Source of the DNA: Halomonas urumqiensis
GTDB lineage: Bacteria; Pseudomonadota; Gammaproteobacteria; Pseudomonadales; Halomonadaceae
Length of the DNA: 64,000 nucleotides
Assembly (NCBI RefSeq): GCF_003028575.1
Contig: NZ_PYUD01000001.1
Span: forward strand, 682,001-746,000
Direction: 5' to 3'
This document shows positions 1-7,918 of this stretch, one piece after another (position 1 is the first letter of the stretch; each line of letters starts with the position of its first letter). The notes below the pieces were generated by a model. That model made no database searches. It saw only the letters and a program-made list of their open reading frames with translations, and was not told the DNA's origin. The position numbers and the translations under genes are program-made.

Positions 1-1
1 T

Positions 2-277
2 CATCGGCTGTTGCGTCAGGAACTGGCTAAGCTCGATTGGCCGGCCGGCGACTGGCCGACGATGGTCGTTCCAACCATCAACCTCGCGTACGGCAGCACC
101 AACCTCGGCGTCGCACGCCAGCTGGCACGCCAGCTGCACGGCCAGGCCTGGCAGTACTCGAACGGGCTGTACTCGAAAGGGCAGTACTCCAACGGGCAGT
201 ACTCGAAAGGAATGCCATCGGCAGCCGGTTCGGCATTGCCCGGGGCCAGGTCATCCCGCCACGGAGGTGACGCATGA
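2..277 (+). CDS. C-terminal end of a contractile injection system protein (5' truncated)
   Basis: The frame is open from the window edge to a TGA, giving 91 visible residues; the real start lies to the left. I do not recognise the family. The visible part has a 'WPTMVVPTINLAYGSTN' stretch, a short helical segment rich in Gln, Arg and Ala, then four tandem pentapeptides of the type QYSNG/QYSKG. The frame is supported by its stop codon, which overlaps the next start as ATGA, with GGAGGTGA just upstream. Position immediately before the CIS tube-type gene suggests a structural or assembly component of the same particle, but no function can be assigned from this fragment. Confidence 0.55.
   Translation, partial: HRLLRQELAKLDWPAGDWPTMVVPTINLAYGSTNLGVARQLARQLHGQAWQYSNGLYSKGQYSNGQYSKGMPSAAGSALPGARSSRHGGDA
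152..211 (+). repeat. 15-bp in-frame tandem repeat, four copies
   Basis: Four consecutive 15-bp units at 152-166, 167-181, 182-196 and 197-211. The pattern is CAGTACTCGAACGGG or CAGTACTCGAAAGGG with one or two substitutions, coding alternating YSNG and YSKG pentapeptides. Because the unit is a multiple of three, copy-number change would keep the frame. Confidence 0.9.
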
Positions 278-945
278 TTCCTAATGTGACGCGTGGCGTG
301 CTGGTCGAGTACGGCATGCATGTCCCGCCTCTGGTGCTGGAGTTCGAGTTCAACCCGCAGACGTTGAGCCGCACGCGGTCGATCACCATCACCACCGGCA
401 ACGCCCCCGGCACGCGGGGCGGCTACGACTTCGCCTTTCCCTGGGAAACCCATCGCGTCGCCCAGGGCGTTGAGGTCGAACCCGAGCAGTTCAACCTGGA
501 TATCCTGCTCGATGCCACTGACCGCATGGCCGAGGTCAACCATCCCGGCCATGCCGTCGCCAACGAATTCGGTATCGAACCAGAGCTCGACACCCTGCGC
601 GCCATGGTCGAGCCCAAGTCCCAGGGGCCGGGCGGCGTTCAGACGTTGGCCAGCCTCGGCCAGGGCAGTGGACGCGCCTTTGAACGTGATCAGTACCCGT
701 CCGTGCTGTTGCTGGTGTGGGGCACGCACATCCTGCCGGTGTTCTTGTCGAGCGTGCAGGTGGATGAAACCGCCCACCTGCCGACCCTGCGCCCATACCG
801 AGCCAACGTGAACCTGAGTTTTCAAGTCATCGAAGGCAACAACCCCTTCTACCAGGTCGAACAGGTGCGTCAGGCCGTTGGCGCCGGGCTCAATGCCGCT
901 CGCAGCCCAGCCTCGGTGCTGACTCGCGTGTTCGGCGCCGGATAA
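274..945 (+). CDS. CIS tube-type protein (Afp7/tube-baseplate junction family)
   Basis: This 223-residue protein matches the pattern I know for the contractile injection system tube protein family. It has an N-terminal 'FEFNPQTLSRTRSI' strand pair, a central 'LDATDRMAEVNHPGH' region, and a C-terminal 'LLLVWGTHILPVFLSS' strand followed by a gp53/tube-like 'YRANVNLSFQVIEG' segment. In Afp/PVC particles such proteins cap the inner tube where it meets the baseplate. The start ATG overlaps the previous stop (ATGA) and has a strong GGAGGTGA eight bases upstream. The LysM gene follows after 13 bp, the usual order. Family assignment is by recalled motifs, not by search. Confidence 0.75.
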   Translation: MIPNVTRGVLVEYGMHVPPLVLEFEFNPQTLSRTRSITITTGNAPGTRGGYDFAFPWETHRVAQGVEVEPEQFNLDILLDATDRMAEVNHPGHAVANEFGIEPELDTLRAMVEPKSQGPGGVQTLASLGQGSGRAFERDQYPSVLLLVWGTHILPVFLSSVQVDETAHLPTLRPYRANVNLSFQVIEGNNPFYQVEQVRQAVGAGLNAARSPASVLTRVFGAG

Positions 946-958
946 CAGGGAGCGAGTC

Positions 959-1249
959 ATGCTATTGAAAAAGAGCCGCTATACAGGCGCCAGGGCATTC
1001 GAGCCGCAAGGCGATCCAGGCACCTTTCCCGGTCTGCGCGCCCGTCGGATCGAGCCGCTGGAAGGCGTCATCGAGCACACCGTCACGGATGGCGACAGGC
1101 TCGATCACCTTGCGCACCACTACTACAACGACAACGGTCAATGGTGGCGAATTGTCGACGCCAATCCGGAACTGCTCGATGGCGGCCGGCTGATGCATCC
1201 GGACTGGGTCGGCGAAGTCATCCTCATACCCGCGGCGAAACGCGGCTAG
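959..1249 (+). CDS. LysM-domain baseplate protein
   Basis: A 96-residue protein. Residues about 38-92 form a LysM-like fold: 'VIEHTVTDGDRLDHLAHHYYND' then 'WWRIVDANPELLDG' and 'GEVILIPAA', the typical 'V..GDtL..IA..yY.d...W..I..aN....p..l..G..l.IP' pattern of phage gp53/gpX-like tail proteins. In contractile systems these short LysM proteins help join tube and hub in the baseplate; they do not necessarily bind peptidoglycan. The start is preceded by GGGAGCGA. It sits between the tube-type gene and the hub gene, a conserved position in eCIS clusters. Confidence 0.8.
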   Translation: MLLKKSRYTGARAFEPQGDPGTFPGLRARRIEPLEGVIEHTVTDGDRLDHLAHHYYNDNGQWWRIVDANPELLDGGRLMHPDWVGEVILIPAAKRG

Positions 1250-1263
1250 GAAGGGGGCAGGCC

Positions 1264-2397
1264 ATGTCGCTTCTGAACATGCTCGACGACAAGTTCCGCG
1301 ACCCGGCTGGCTGTGTGGTCAAGATCGATGGCCAGGAGATCGACGACCTCTACGCTGCCCTGGTCGATGTCTCGGTCCTGTCGCCCCGCCAGGACAGCGC
1401 CGAAGCCACCCTGACCCTGGAAACCCGGCGGGTCGACAACGGCTCCTGGAACGTTCAGGACGACGCCCGCATTCGTCCCTGGGCGCCCATCGACATCCAG
1501 GCCACTTTTGGCGAGCGCCAGGACCCGGTGTTCAAGGGCTTCATCCGCCAGGTCAAGGTCGAGTTTCCGGAGCAGAAGGGCAGCGCCATGGTCACCGTCA
1601 CCTGCCAGGACACCTCCTTGTTGCTGGATCGCATCGAGCGCAATACCCGCTGGGGGGACGATACCCCCAAAAGCGACCGCGAGATCGTGCTGAGCATCCT
1701 GGGCGACAACAACCTGAACGCACTGGACACCCCGGGCGAGGGACAAGGCGACCTTGTCGTCACCCAGAACGATACCGACATCAAGTTCCTGAAAAAGCGT
1801 GCCCAGGAAAACGCCTACGACCTGTTCTTTCGTGATGGAAAGCTCTACTGCGGCCCGATGCGGTTCGACCGCGATGCTCAGCCGACCATCGTGGTTTACG
1901 CCGGTACCAGCACCAACTGCGTCAGTTTCAGCCTGGATGACGACGGCCACCATCCGGACGCCGTGGTCTACGAAGTCGCTACCGACGAAGGCTCGGAAAC
2001 AAACCAGCAAACTGTCGAGCCTGACCTCAAGGTGCTGGGTGAGACCCATGTCAGCCAGGTGTCGGGACAGCAGGGTGACTTCGCCTGGCGACTCAAGCGC
2101 GAGGGCAACAGTAACCAGAACCAGATGCAGCACCGGGCGCAGGCCAAGGCCAACGAGGAGTCGCTGAAAATCAGGGCCACCGGCGAACTGGATGGCTCCC
2201 TGTACGGGCATGTACTGCTGCCGGGCGACCCGGTCGACATCGACGGCATTGGCGATAAATACAGTGGCACCTGGTACGTCATGCAAGTCGAGCACCGCTT
2301 CGATGCCAATGGCTACCTGCAGAGTTTCGAGGTAGCCCGCAATGCGTATGGGGGCGGCGTGCCGGTACTGAGCAATGTGCTGGCAGGGATATTGTGA
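1264..2397 (+). CDS. gpD-like hub protein (phage late control D family)
   Basis: At 377 residues this has the composition and order of gpD/gp27-like hub proteins: an N-terminal beta domain ('VKIDGQEIDDLYAALVDVSVLS'), a middle 'DREIVLSILGDNNLNALDT' and 'FLKKRAQENAYDLFFRDGKLYCG' segment, and a C-terminal barrel ending in 'GTWYVMQVEHRFDANGYLQSFEVAR'. It forms the hub beneath the tube on which the spike is mounted. I place the start at ATG 1264 (MSLLNMLDDKF) with AAGGGGG upstream; an open frame extends further left but overlaps the LysM gene and lacks a ribosome site. The spike gene follows after about 120 bp, so hub and spike are separate proteins here rather than one VgrG chain. Confidence 0.85.
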   Translation: MSLLNMLDDKFRDPAGCVVKIDGQEIDDLYAALVDVSVLSPRQDSAEATLTLETRRVDNGSWNVQDDARIRPWAPIDIQATFGERQDPVFKGFIRQVKVEFPEQKGSAMVTVTCQDTSLLLDRIERNTRWGDDTPKSDREIVLSILGDNNLNALDTPGEGQGDLVVTQNDTDIKFLKKRAQENAYDLFFRDGKLYCGPMRFDRDAQPTIVVYAGTSTNCVSFSLDDDGHHPDAVVYEVATDEGSETNQQTVEPDLKVLGETHVSQVSGQQGDFAWRLKREGNSNQNQMQHRAQAKANEESLKIRATGELDGSLYGHVLLPGDPVDIDGIGDKYSGTWYVMQVEHRFDANGYLQSFEVARNAYGGGVPVLSNVLAGIL

Positions 2398-2467
2398 TGA
2401 TCAGGCGATGTGGAAATCCGCCAGGACAGTCGTGTCATTCCGTAATCAGCAGGGCAGCAGAGGCAGG

Positions 2468-2520
2468 GTCACCATAGAGAGAGAGCCCTCATAGCGAGTC
2501 ACCATAGAGAGTCACCATGG
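2468..2520 (+). repeat. Three copies of GTCACCATRG ahead of the spike start codon
   Basis: GTCACCATAG occurs at 2468-2477 and 2498-2507, and GTCACCATGG at 2511-2520, where its ATG is the spike start codon. The two upstream copies carry ATA where the functional copy has ATG. All are flanked by purine-rich AGAGAG, which can serve as a weak ribosome site. They could be leftovers of small duplications around the translation start. Confidence 0.8.
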
Positions 2521-3335
2521 AAAATGCACTGCAACAATCTGTCCGTCAGAGCCAGCAAAAGTACTACGGAAAGTATCGGGCTTTCGTCACTGACAACGAC
2601 GACCCAGAACAGCGCGGACGATTGAAAGTTCGGGTGCCCAGTGTGTTCGGGCAGCAGGAAACCTACTGGGCATTGCCGTGTTTGCCCTTTGGCGGGTTGG
2701 CCGACCAGGGGTTCTTCTTCGTGCCGGAAATCGACGCCCAGGTGTGGGTCGAGTTCGAAGAGGGAAACCAGGACCAGCCGATCTGGACCGGGGTGTTCTG
2801 GCAGCCGAGTGAAGGGATACCGAGCGAGGCCACCGATGCCTATCCGAACAGCCGGGTGTTGAAGACCCCGGCCGGTCATACCTTGCAATTCGATGATGCC
2901 GAGGGCGAGGAACAGATCAAGCTCACGCACCCCGAAGGGGCTGATCTGACCATCGATCCCAACGGCAGCATCGAATTGACCGACGCCAACGGTGCCAGGC
3001 TGACCCTGGACGCAAGTGGCGGCAGCCTGACCGTTGCGGATGCCAACGGCAATGAAATGGTGATGAACAGCAGTGGCACGACGGTGACCGACAGCAACGG
3101 CAACGAAGTCACCATGTCGGCCGGGCAGTTGAAGATCGCCGGACAGATGATCGTGATCGACGGCAGTCAGGTATCGGTGGGCGGCCAGGGAGGGGAGCCG
3201 CTGTTGAAGGGCACGAGTTTTCTAACCCTGTTCGCGACCCATGTGCATACCTGTACCGCACCGGGATCGCCGACGTCGCCGCCGATACCCCAGGGGGAAG
3301 CCTCGGCGTTGACCACCAAGACCAAGGCAAACTGA
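2517..3335 (+). CDS. gpV/gp5-like baseplate spike protein
   Basis: This 272-residue protein is the membrane-piercing spike. Residues about 10-105 are a gp5/VgrG-type OB fold ('YRAFVTDNDDPEQRGRLKVR' through 'EIDAQVWVEFEEGNQDQPIW'). Residues about 120-225 are a run of short Asp/Asn-Gly beta repeats ('TDANG', 'VADANG', 'TDSNG') that should wind into a triangular beta-helix. A His/Pro-rich tail ('THVHTCTAPGSPTSPPIPQG') is typical of spike C-termini. I find no separate PAAR gene before gp25, so the tip may be formed by this tail or encoded elsewhere. The start is ATG 2517, preceded by AGAGAG. gp25 starts 2 bp after its stop. Confidence 0.85.
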   Translation: MENALQQSVRQSQQKYYGKYRAFVTDNDDPEQRGRLKVRVPSVFGQQETYWALPCLPFGGLADQGFFFVPEIDAQVWVEFEEGNQDQPIWTGVFWQPSEGIPSEATDAYPNSRVLKTPAGHTLQFDDAEGEEQIKLTHPEGADLTIDPNGSIELTDANGARLTLDASGGSLTVADANGNEMVMNSSGTTVTDSNGNEVTMSAGQLKIAGQMIVIDGSQVSVGGQGGEPLLKGTSFLTLFATHVHTCTAPGSPTSPPIPQGEASALTTKTKAN

Positions 3336-3337
3336 CC

Positions 3338-3727
3338 ATGAGCAAGCTCAATCAGTACGTCTACAGCGACTTTCCACTGCGCTTTGGCCGTAGCGGTGCA
3401 GCAACGACTCAGCGGATGGCGCATATTCGCCATCAGATCGAGCAGGTGCTGTTCACCGACCCTGGCGAGCGCTGGTTCCGGCCCGAATTCGGGGCGGGCA
3501 TTCGGTCTCTGGTCTTCGAACCGAACAGCTCGCCCTTGTGGCAGGTCACCAGGCAGCGACTTCAATCGAGCCTGGCCGCGGCATTGGCGGGAGAGGTGGC
3601 AGCCAAGGATCTGTCGATCGAGGTCGGTGCGCATCCTGAGTTCGCCGAACGTCTGGTCATTACCATCAGCTACCGACTGACGACGCTGAATCACAGTGAA
3701 AGCATGGAATTCGAGGTGGCTCCCTGA
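3338..3727 (+). CDS. gp25/GPW family baseplate wedge protein
   Basis: A 129-residue gp25-like protein. The family signature is the lysozyme-like core without catalytic residues: 'RMAHIRHQIEQVLFTDPGERWFRPEFGAGIRSLVFEP' with the conserved 'T.pGER...PeFG.gl..l.FEp' motif at about residues 33-62. In contractile tails gp25 nucleates sheath polymerisation at the baseplate. It lies 2 bp after the spike gene, and its TGA shares one base with the next ATG (TGATG), which indicates tight translational coupling within the baseplate operon. The length is normal for the family. Confidence 0.92.
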   Translation: MSKLNQYVYSDFPLRFGRSGAATTQRMAHIRHQIEQVLFTDPGERWFRPEFGAGIRSLVFEPNSSPLWQVTRQRLQSSLAAALAGEVAAKDLSIEVGAHPEFAERLVITISYRLTTLNHSESMEFEVAP

Positions 3728-5145
3728 TGGCACGCACTCCGACTCCGCAACTCCACTTTCACGACCGCTGCGGTGACTGCGGCGAGCGCCGTGTCGATCT
3801 GTCGAAGCCGCTGCCGCCGATCGGCGATGACTTCGATTGGCAGACACGGGATTACGACGGCTTTCGGCTGTTCATGATGGAAGAGCTTGCCGGTCGATTC
3901 CCCGAGCGGCAACGCTGGACCCCGGCGGATATCGAAGTGATTCTGGTCGAAGCCTTCGCCGTGGTGCTGGACCAGATGTCCGATCAGCTCGACCGTGCCT
4001 ACGGTGAAGCCTTCCTCGAGACCGCGCGCCGCCCGGAATCCGTCTTTCGGCTACTTGGCTACATCGGCTACGACGCGCTGCGCCTGCATCATCCACCGAC
4101 CTGGGAGGATGCGGAGGTCGTCCGTCATGTCCTCTCTGTCGCCGGTTTTCCCGTCGGCACGCTGACCTTTGAACCCCAGTTGCTCAGTGCCGATCATCTG
4201 GTCCGCCTGTTGGCGTGGGCGGGCCTTGCGCCCGATGCCCTGGGCGTGGAGCCGGACCTCACCGACCCCGATACCGAACGCCATTTTCTGCATCTGCTCG
4301 GCTACTCCCAGGGTAGCCTGCGCGAGGTGCTGGACCTTGAAAAACCCTTGCACCGGGATTTCCTGACCCGCCGCCTGTTGCGCCACTGGCGGGACAATCG
4401 CCACGACATGGACCAGGCGCGCCAGGCCGGCCCCCGTGCCGTTCACACCAACCACCGCATGGTATCGCTGGCCGATTACCGCCAACGCCTGGAAGACCAT
4501 CCGCTGGTATTGCGTGCCGCAAGCGAGACTCGCTGGAGCGGTTCCTGGCAAACGCTCGAGGCAACGCTGGTGCTGGCGAAGAACGGCGAACTGGATCTGG
4601 CCATCGACGATGTGGCAAGCGGCGCTGAGCTTGCGCAGTTGCAATACGCCGTGGCGGATTTTCACTGGCAGCGCGGCCTGACAGCCGTCGACTGGACCCA
4701 TACGCCATCATTTCGCTCCGTTCTGCGTGCCTATCTGGAAGCCTACCGCATGGTCGGCCAGGAGGTCTGGCTGCGTGATGCGGTGCCGGTCGGGTTGTCC
4801 ATTTCGCTGTCGCTGCGACTCGCGGCGAATTACTTCCAGAGCGAAGTGCGCATGGCCATTGCCGAGGCACTGGGCACCGGCCCGGAAGGCTTTTTCGCGC
4901 CGGGGCGGCTTTCCTTTGGTGAAGATCTGTTCGCCAGTGACCTGATCGAGTGGTTGATGCGCCTGGATGGCATCGAAGCCGTCTGCCTGAATCGGTTCAA
5001 GCGAGTGGGGGATCGCTATCCGGATCAGTCCGGCAGCGGGGTCATCCGCTTGAACGGATTCGAAATCGCCCGCTGTGACAACCAGGCCGGTGTGCCTGAA
5101 AAGGGCTACTGGCGGCTGACACTGCATGGAGGGCAGCCGGGATGA
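3727..5145 (+). CDS. Baseplate assembly protein, J/gp6-like N-terminal type
   Basis: A 472-residue protein with a N-terminus seen in eCIS baseplate components: a CxxC pair ('RCGDCGER', about residues 15-22), then 'FDWQTRDYDGFRLFMMEELAGRFPE' and 'DIEVILVEAFAVVLDQMSDQLDRAYGEAFLETARRPESV'. The latter is the conserved helix bundle that opens TIGR02243-like baseplate proteins. The C-terminal half ('YFQSEVRMAIAEALGT' and 'FGEDLFASDLIEWLMRLDGIEAVCLNRF') resembles gpJ/gp47 baseplate domains. With the next gene it probably forms the wedge heterodimer, as Afp11 and Afp12 do. It is coupled to gp25 by TGATG and to the next gene by ATGA. Exact ring position is inferred. Confidence 0.75.
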   Translation: MARTPTPQLHFHDRCGDCGERRVDLSKPLPPIGDDFDWQTRDYDGFRLFMMEELAGRFPERQRWTPADIEVILVEAFAVVLDQMSDQLDRAYGEAFLETARRPESVFRLLGYIGYDALRLHHPPTWEDAEVVRHVLSVAGFPVGTLTFEPQLLSADHLVRLLAWAGLAPDALGVEPDLTDPDTERHFLHLLGYSQGSLREVLDLEKPLHRDFLTRRLLRHWRDNRHDMDQARQAGPRAVHTNHRMVSLADYRQRLEDHPLVLRAASETRWSGSWQTLEATLVLAKNGELDLAIDDVASGAELAQLQYAVADFHWQRGLTAVDWTHTPSFRSVLRAYLEAYRMVGQEVWLRDAVPVGLSISLSLRLAANYFQSEVRMAIAEALGTGPEGFFAPGRLSFGEDLFASDLIEWLMRLDGIEAVCLNRFKRVGDRYPDQSGSGVIRLNGFEIARCDNQAGVPEKGYWRLTLHGGQPG

Positions 5146-7916
5146 CACAGGATTACACCCGTTGGAATCGCGCCGGCCTGACCACCCTGCAGACGGTGGA
5201 TGGCAACGCCGCCACCTACCTGGAAGATTTGCGCCAGGCGCTGCGCCTGCGGTTCAGCGGCGAGCCCGAGGTGTTGCAATGGCTGGGCGAGCCTGGCAAC
5301 GACGACTCCCTGGCCGAATGGCAGCAGCGCTTGCTTGAGCAATACCGTGCCGAGCGACGGGACTACGGCTGGGAAATGCTGCGTACGCTGGCCCGCAGCA
5401 TGCATATTCTGGCCCGCTATCAGGATGCCTACAGCAACGAGCGATTCCTGCGCACCGCCACACAATGGGACAACCTGCGCCGACTGGTCTCCATGCTCGA
5501 CTATCAGCCGGCGCCACCGGCGTCGGCCGAGGCGTGGGTCGCGCTGCTGGCGAAGGAAGATGATGCCGCCGTCGGGGAGGTCAAGGCGGGTCTTGCACTG
5601 CAACACCAGCCCAAGGACGGCAGTGCGCCTGTGGTGTTCGAGACGCTTGACGATCTGCACGTGGATTACCGGCTGAACCGGCTGCGCGGCTCCGAGCATG
5701 ACCGTTCCCGGCAGAAGATTCAGGTGCCGGCCGAGGGCGAGCCCTGGACTTTCGACTGGGTCGAGGCGCCGGAGAACCTCTCGGTGGGTGAGTGGGCCGT
5801 CGTGACGCTCGACAACCACAAGGGCATTGCCGTCGAAGTGACATCCATCGAAGCGGCCTCCCTGACGCTGACGGTCCGCCAGGCCGGCCACCATGGCGAG
5901 CACTGGGACCTGGCCGACATCCGTCTACAGCGCCTGGATCAATGGAATCAGGCGCCGCGCCTGAATGGCATCAATGTCATCGAAACCGCCTCGGCGTCGC
6001 ATTCGGTAACGGCGGGCGATGTGCTTGTATATTCTCACGGTGGCAGTTGGCGGGCGATCCGTGTGCTGGATGTCAGCGGCCGTCGTATTCGGCTGGATGG
6101 CGACAACGGTGGCGCACGTGATTTCTACCTGGCCCAGGCCGTTGTGGCGCAACTGCTGGAAGGCGAGGAGCGCTTCGTGTTGCCCCTGGCGCGAGCGGCG
6201 GCGGAAAACGTCTGGGACGAAAACCAGAATCGGCTGTCCGTCCAGACCCGCGAGGATGACGACGGCAATCGCATCGACGACTACGTCACGGCGGACAAGG
6301 CCGCCGAGGTCTATTACCGCCCGCCCGGAACCGCCAGGGCGTTCGAGGTTGCCTCCACTTCGGTCGCGGCACTCACCTTCGATGGAAAACCGGGCAAGCT
6401 GGCCAGTGGGCAGTGGCTCATTCTCCGGCACCAGGATGGCCATTCCACGGCGACCCGGATCACCGCCATCGCGGAATTCGACGGCTACTTCCAGTTGTCC
6501 GTGGACCCGCCGGTTGGCGAAGGCCGCTGGAGCCAGGCGTATGGCCGGTTCAAGGAAAGTCTGGCGCAGCGGGGCCACGACCGGAATCTGGATCCGGTCT
6601 ACAAGGAGTCGTCCACCCACACCAGCATCGTCGAGATGGCGCTAGATGACAGCGTGGCGGCGCTGATGCCGGGGCGGCGATTGTGGATCGAATCCCCACA
6701 CGATGCCGCCCTGGTGACACTCGCCGAGGTCGAGCGCAACGGCGCATCGGACGGCCTCGTTCGGCTCAAGGTCACCCCCGCGCTGGACGGCTTGGACTTG
6801 AAGACGGCCGATACCTGGATCTACGCCAACGTCGTTCGCGCAGGCCACGGCGAAAGCAAGGGCGAGCAGGTGCTTGGCAGCGGCGACCGGGTGCAGGCCA
6901 ACCAGCGCTTCTTGATCGAAAAGACCGACCTTGCGTTCGTGCGTGACACGACCTTCGACAGCGGGGTCAAAGCGGCCATCGACGTGATCGTCGATGGCCG
7001 TGTCTGGACCCAGGTCGACCATCTGCGCAATTCTGGGGAAACCGATCGACACTACGCCGTCCGCCTGACCGAAACCGGTGAATTGATCGTGCAGTTCGGG
7101 GATGGCCGCCATGGGCGTCGCTTGCCCAGCGGCAGCAACAATGTCCGTCTACGCAGCCGCCACGGTCATGGGCTGCGCGGCAACCTGGCCGCGCACAACC
7201 TCAACAAGTTGAAGAAACCACATCCCCTGGTTGATGGCGTGGTGCAACCAGTGAATGCCGCCGGGGGTGGAGAGGCGGAAAACCTCGCTCAAGTTCGGGA
7301 CCACGCGCCGCAGTCGGTGCTCACGCTCAAGCGCGCCGTGTCGTTGGCGGATTTTGGTCGACTGTGCGAAAGCTACAGCTCGGTGTGGCGCGCGAAAGCG
7401 TTGCGGCTCCCGGACACGCCCGGTGCCAGCGACCGAATCGAGGTGCGAGTCGTGCCGGCGGGTGGCGGCCCCCTCGGAGACCTGGCGCACGACCTGTGGC
7501 AGACACTGAACCAGCATACCCACCCTGGTGTGCAGGTCAGCCTGGCTTGCTACGAACCGCTGCTGGTGAGTGTCGAGATCACGCTTCGGGTGGATGCCGA
7601 GGCGTTCGAGCCAGAGCTTGTGCGCGAGGCCGTTCGCCAGGCATTGCTTGATGCCTTCAGTCTTGAACGGGCGAACTTCGCCGAGCCGCTGTTTCGCTCG
7701 CGGGTATTCGAGGTGGTCGAAAGCGTTCAGGGCGTGAAGAACGCCGATTGCGTCATCCTCCCTGCATTCAAGGATGAAGCCGGCAATGCCCTGGAGCCGC
7801 GCCGGAGGATCACCGCCGAGGATGGCACCGTTCGTCGCGTCAACCCCCAGGCGTGGCAGGTGCTGTATCTCAACGCCGAGGTTTACCCCCCGACCATCCG
7901 TACCGAGGAGGTCTGA
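5142..7916 (+). CDS. Large baseplate assembly protein (Afp11/TIGR02243-like)
   Basis: A 924-residue baseplate wedge protein. Its C-terminal third carries the clear signature of 'putative baseplate assembly proteins': 'VQFGDGRHGRRLPSGSNNV', then 'RHGHGLRGNLAAHNLNKL', 'PVNAAGGGEAENLAQVRDHA', 'LTLKRAVSLADFGRLCESYS' and a terminal gpJ-like 'LLVSVEITLRVDAEAFEPEL' barrel. The first 600 residues are mostly beta domains that are not conserved enough for me to name. In Afp and PVC particles this protein builds the baseplate wedge and contacts the sheath. It starts in an ATGA overlap with the preceding gene. The length is normal for the family. Confidence 0.85.
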   Translation: MTQDYTRWNRAGLTTLQTVDGNAATYLEDLRQALRLRFSGEPEVLQWLGEPGNDDSLAEWQQRLLEQYRAERRDYGWEMLRTLARSMHILARYQDAYSNERFLRTATQWDNLRRLVSMLDYQPAPPASAEAWVALLAKEDDAAVGEVKAGLALQHQPKDGSAPVVFETLDDLHVDYRLNRLRGSEHDRSRQKIQVPAEGEPWTFDWVEAPENLSVGEWAVVTLDNHKGIAVEVTSIEAASLTLTVRQAGHHGEHWDLADIRLQRLDQWNQAPRLNGINVIETASASHSVTAGDVLVYSHGGSWRAIRVLDVSGRRIRLDGDNGGARDFYLAQAVVAQLLEGEERFVLPLARAAAENVWDENQNRLSVQTREDDDGNRIDDYVTADKAAEVYYRPPGTARAFEVASTSVAALTFDGKPGKLASGQWLILRHQDGHSTATRITAIAEFDGYFQLSVDPPVGEGRWSQAYGRFKESLAQRGHDRNLDPVYKESSTHTSIVEMALDDSVAALMPGRRLWIESPHDAALVTLAEVERNGASDGLVRLKVTPALDGLDLKTADTWIYANVVRAGHGESKGEQVLGSGDRVQANQRFLIEKTDLAFVRDTTFDSGVKAAIDVIVDGRVWTQVDHLRNSGETDRHYAVRLTETGELIVQFGDGRHGRRLPSGSNNVRLRSRHGHGLRGNLAAHNLNKLKKPHPLVDGVVQPVNAAGGGEAENLAQVRDHAPQSVLTLKRAVSLADFGRLCESYSSVWRAKALRLPDTPGASDRIEVRVVPAGGGPLGDLAHDLWQTLNQHTHPGVQVSLACYEPLLVSVEITLRVDAEAFEPELVREAVRQALLDAFSLERANFAEPLFRSRVFEVVESVQGVKNADCVILPAFKDEAGNALEPRRRITAEDGTVRRVNPQAWQVLYLNAEVYPPTIRTEEV

Positions 7917-7918
7917 CC

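Noticed and set aside
16..960. A 314-codon minus-strand frame opposite the first CIS genes
   Set aside because: It is antisense to the CIS tube-type protein, which has a strong ribosome site and conserved motifs. The antisense product resembles nothing known to me.
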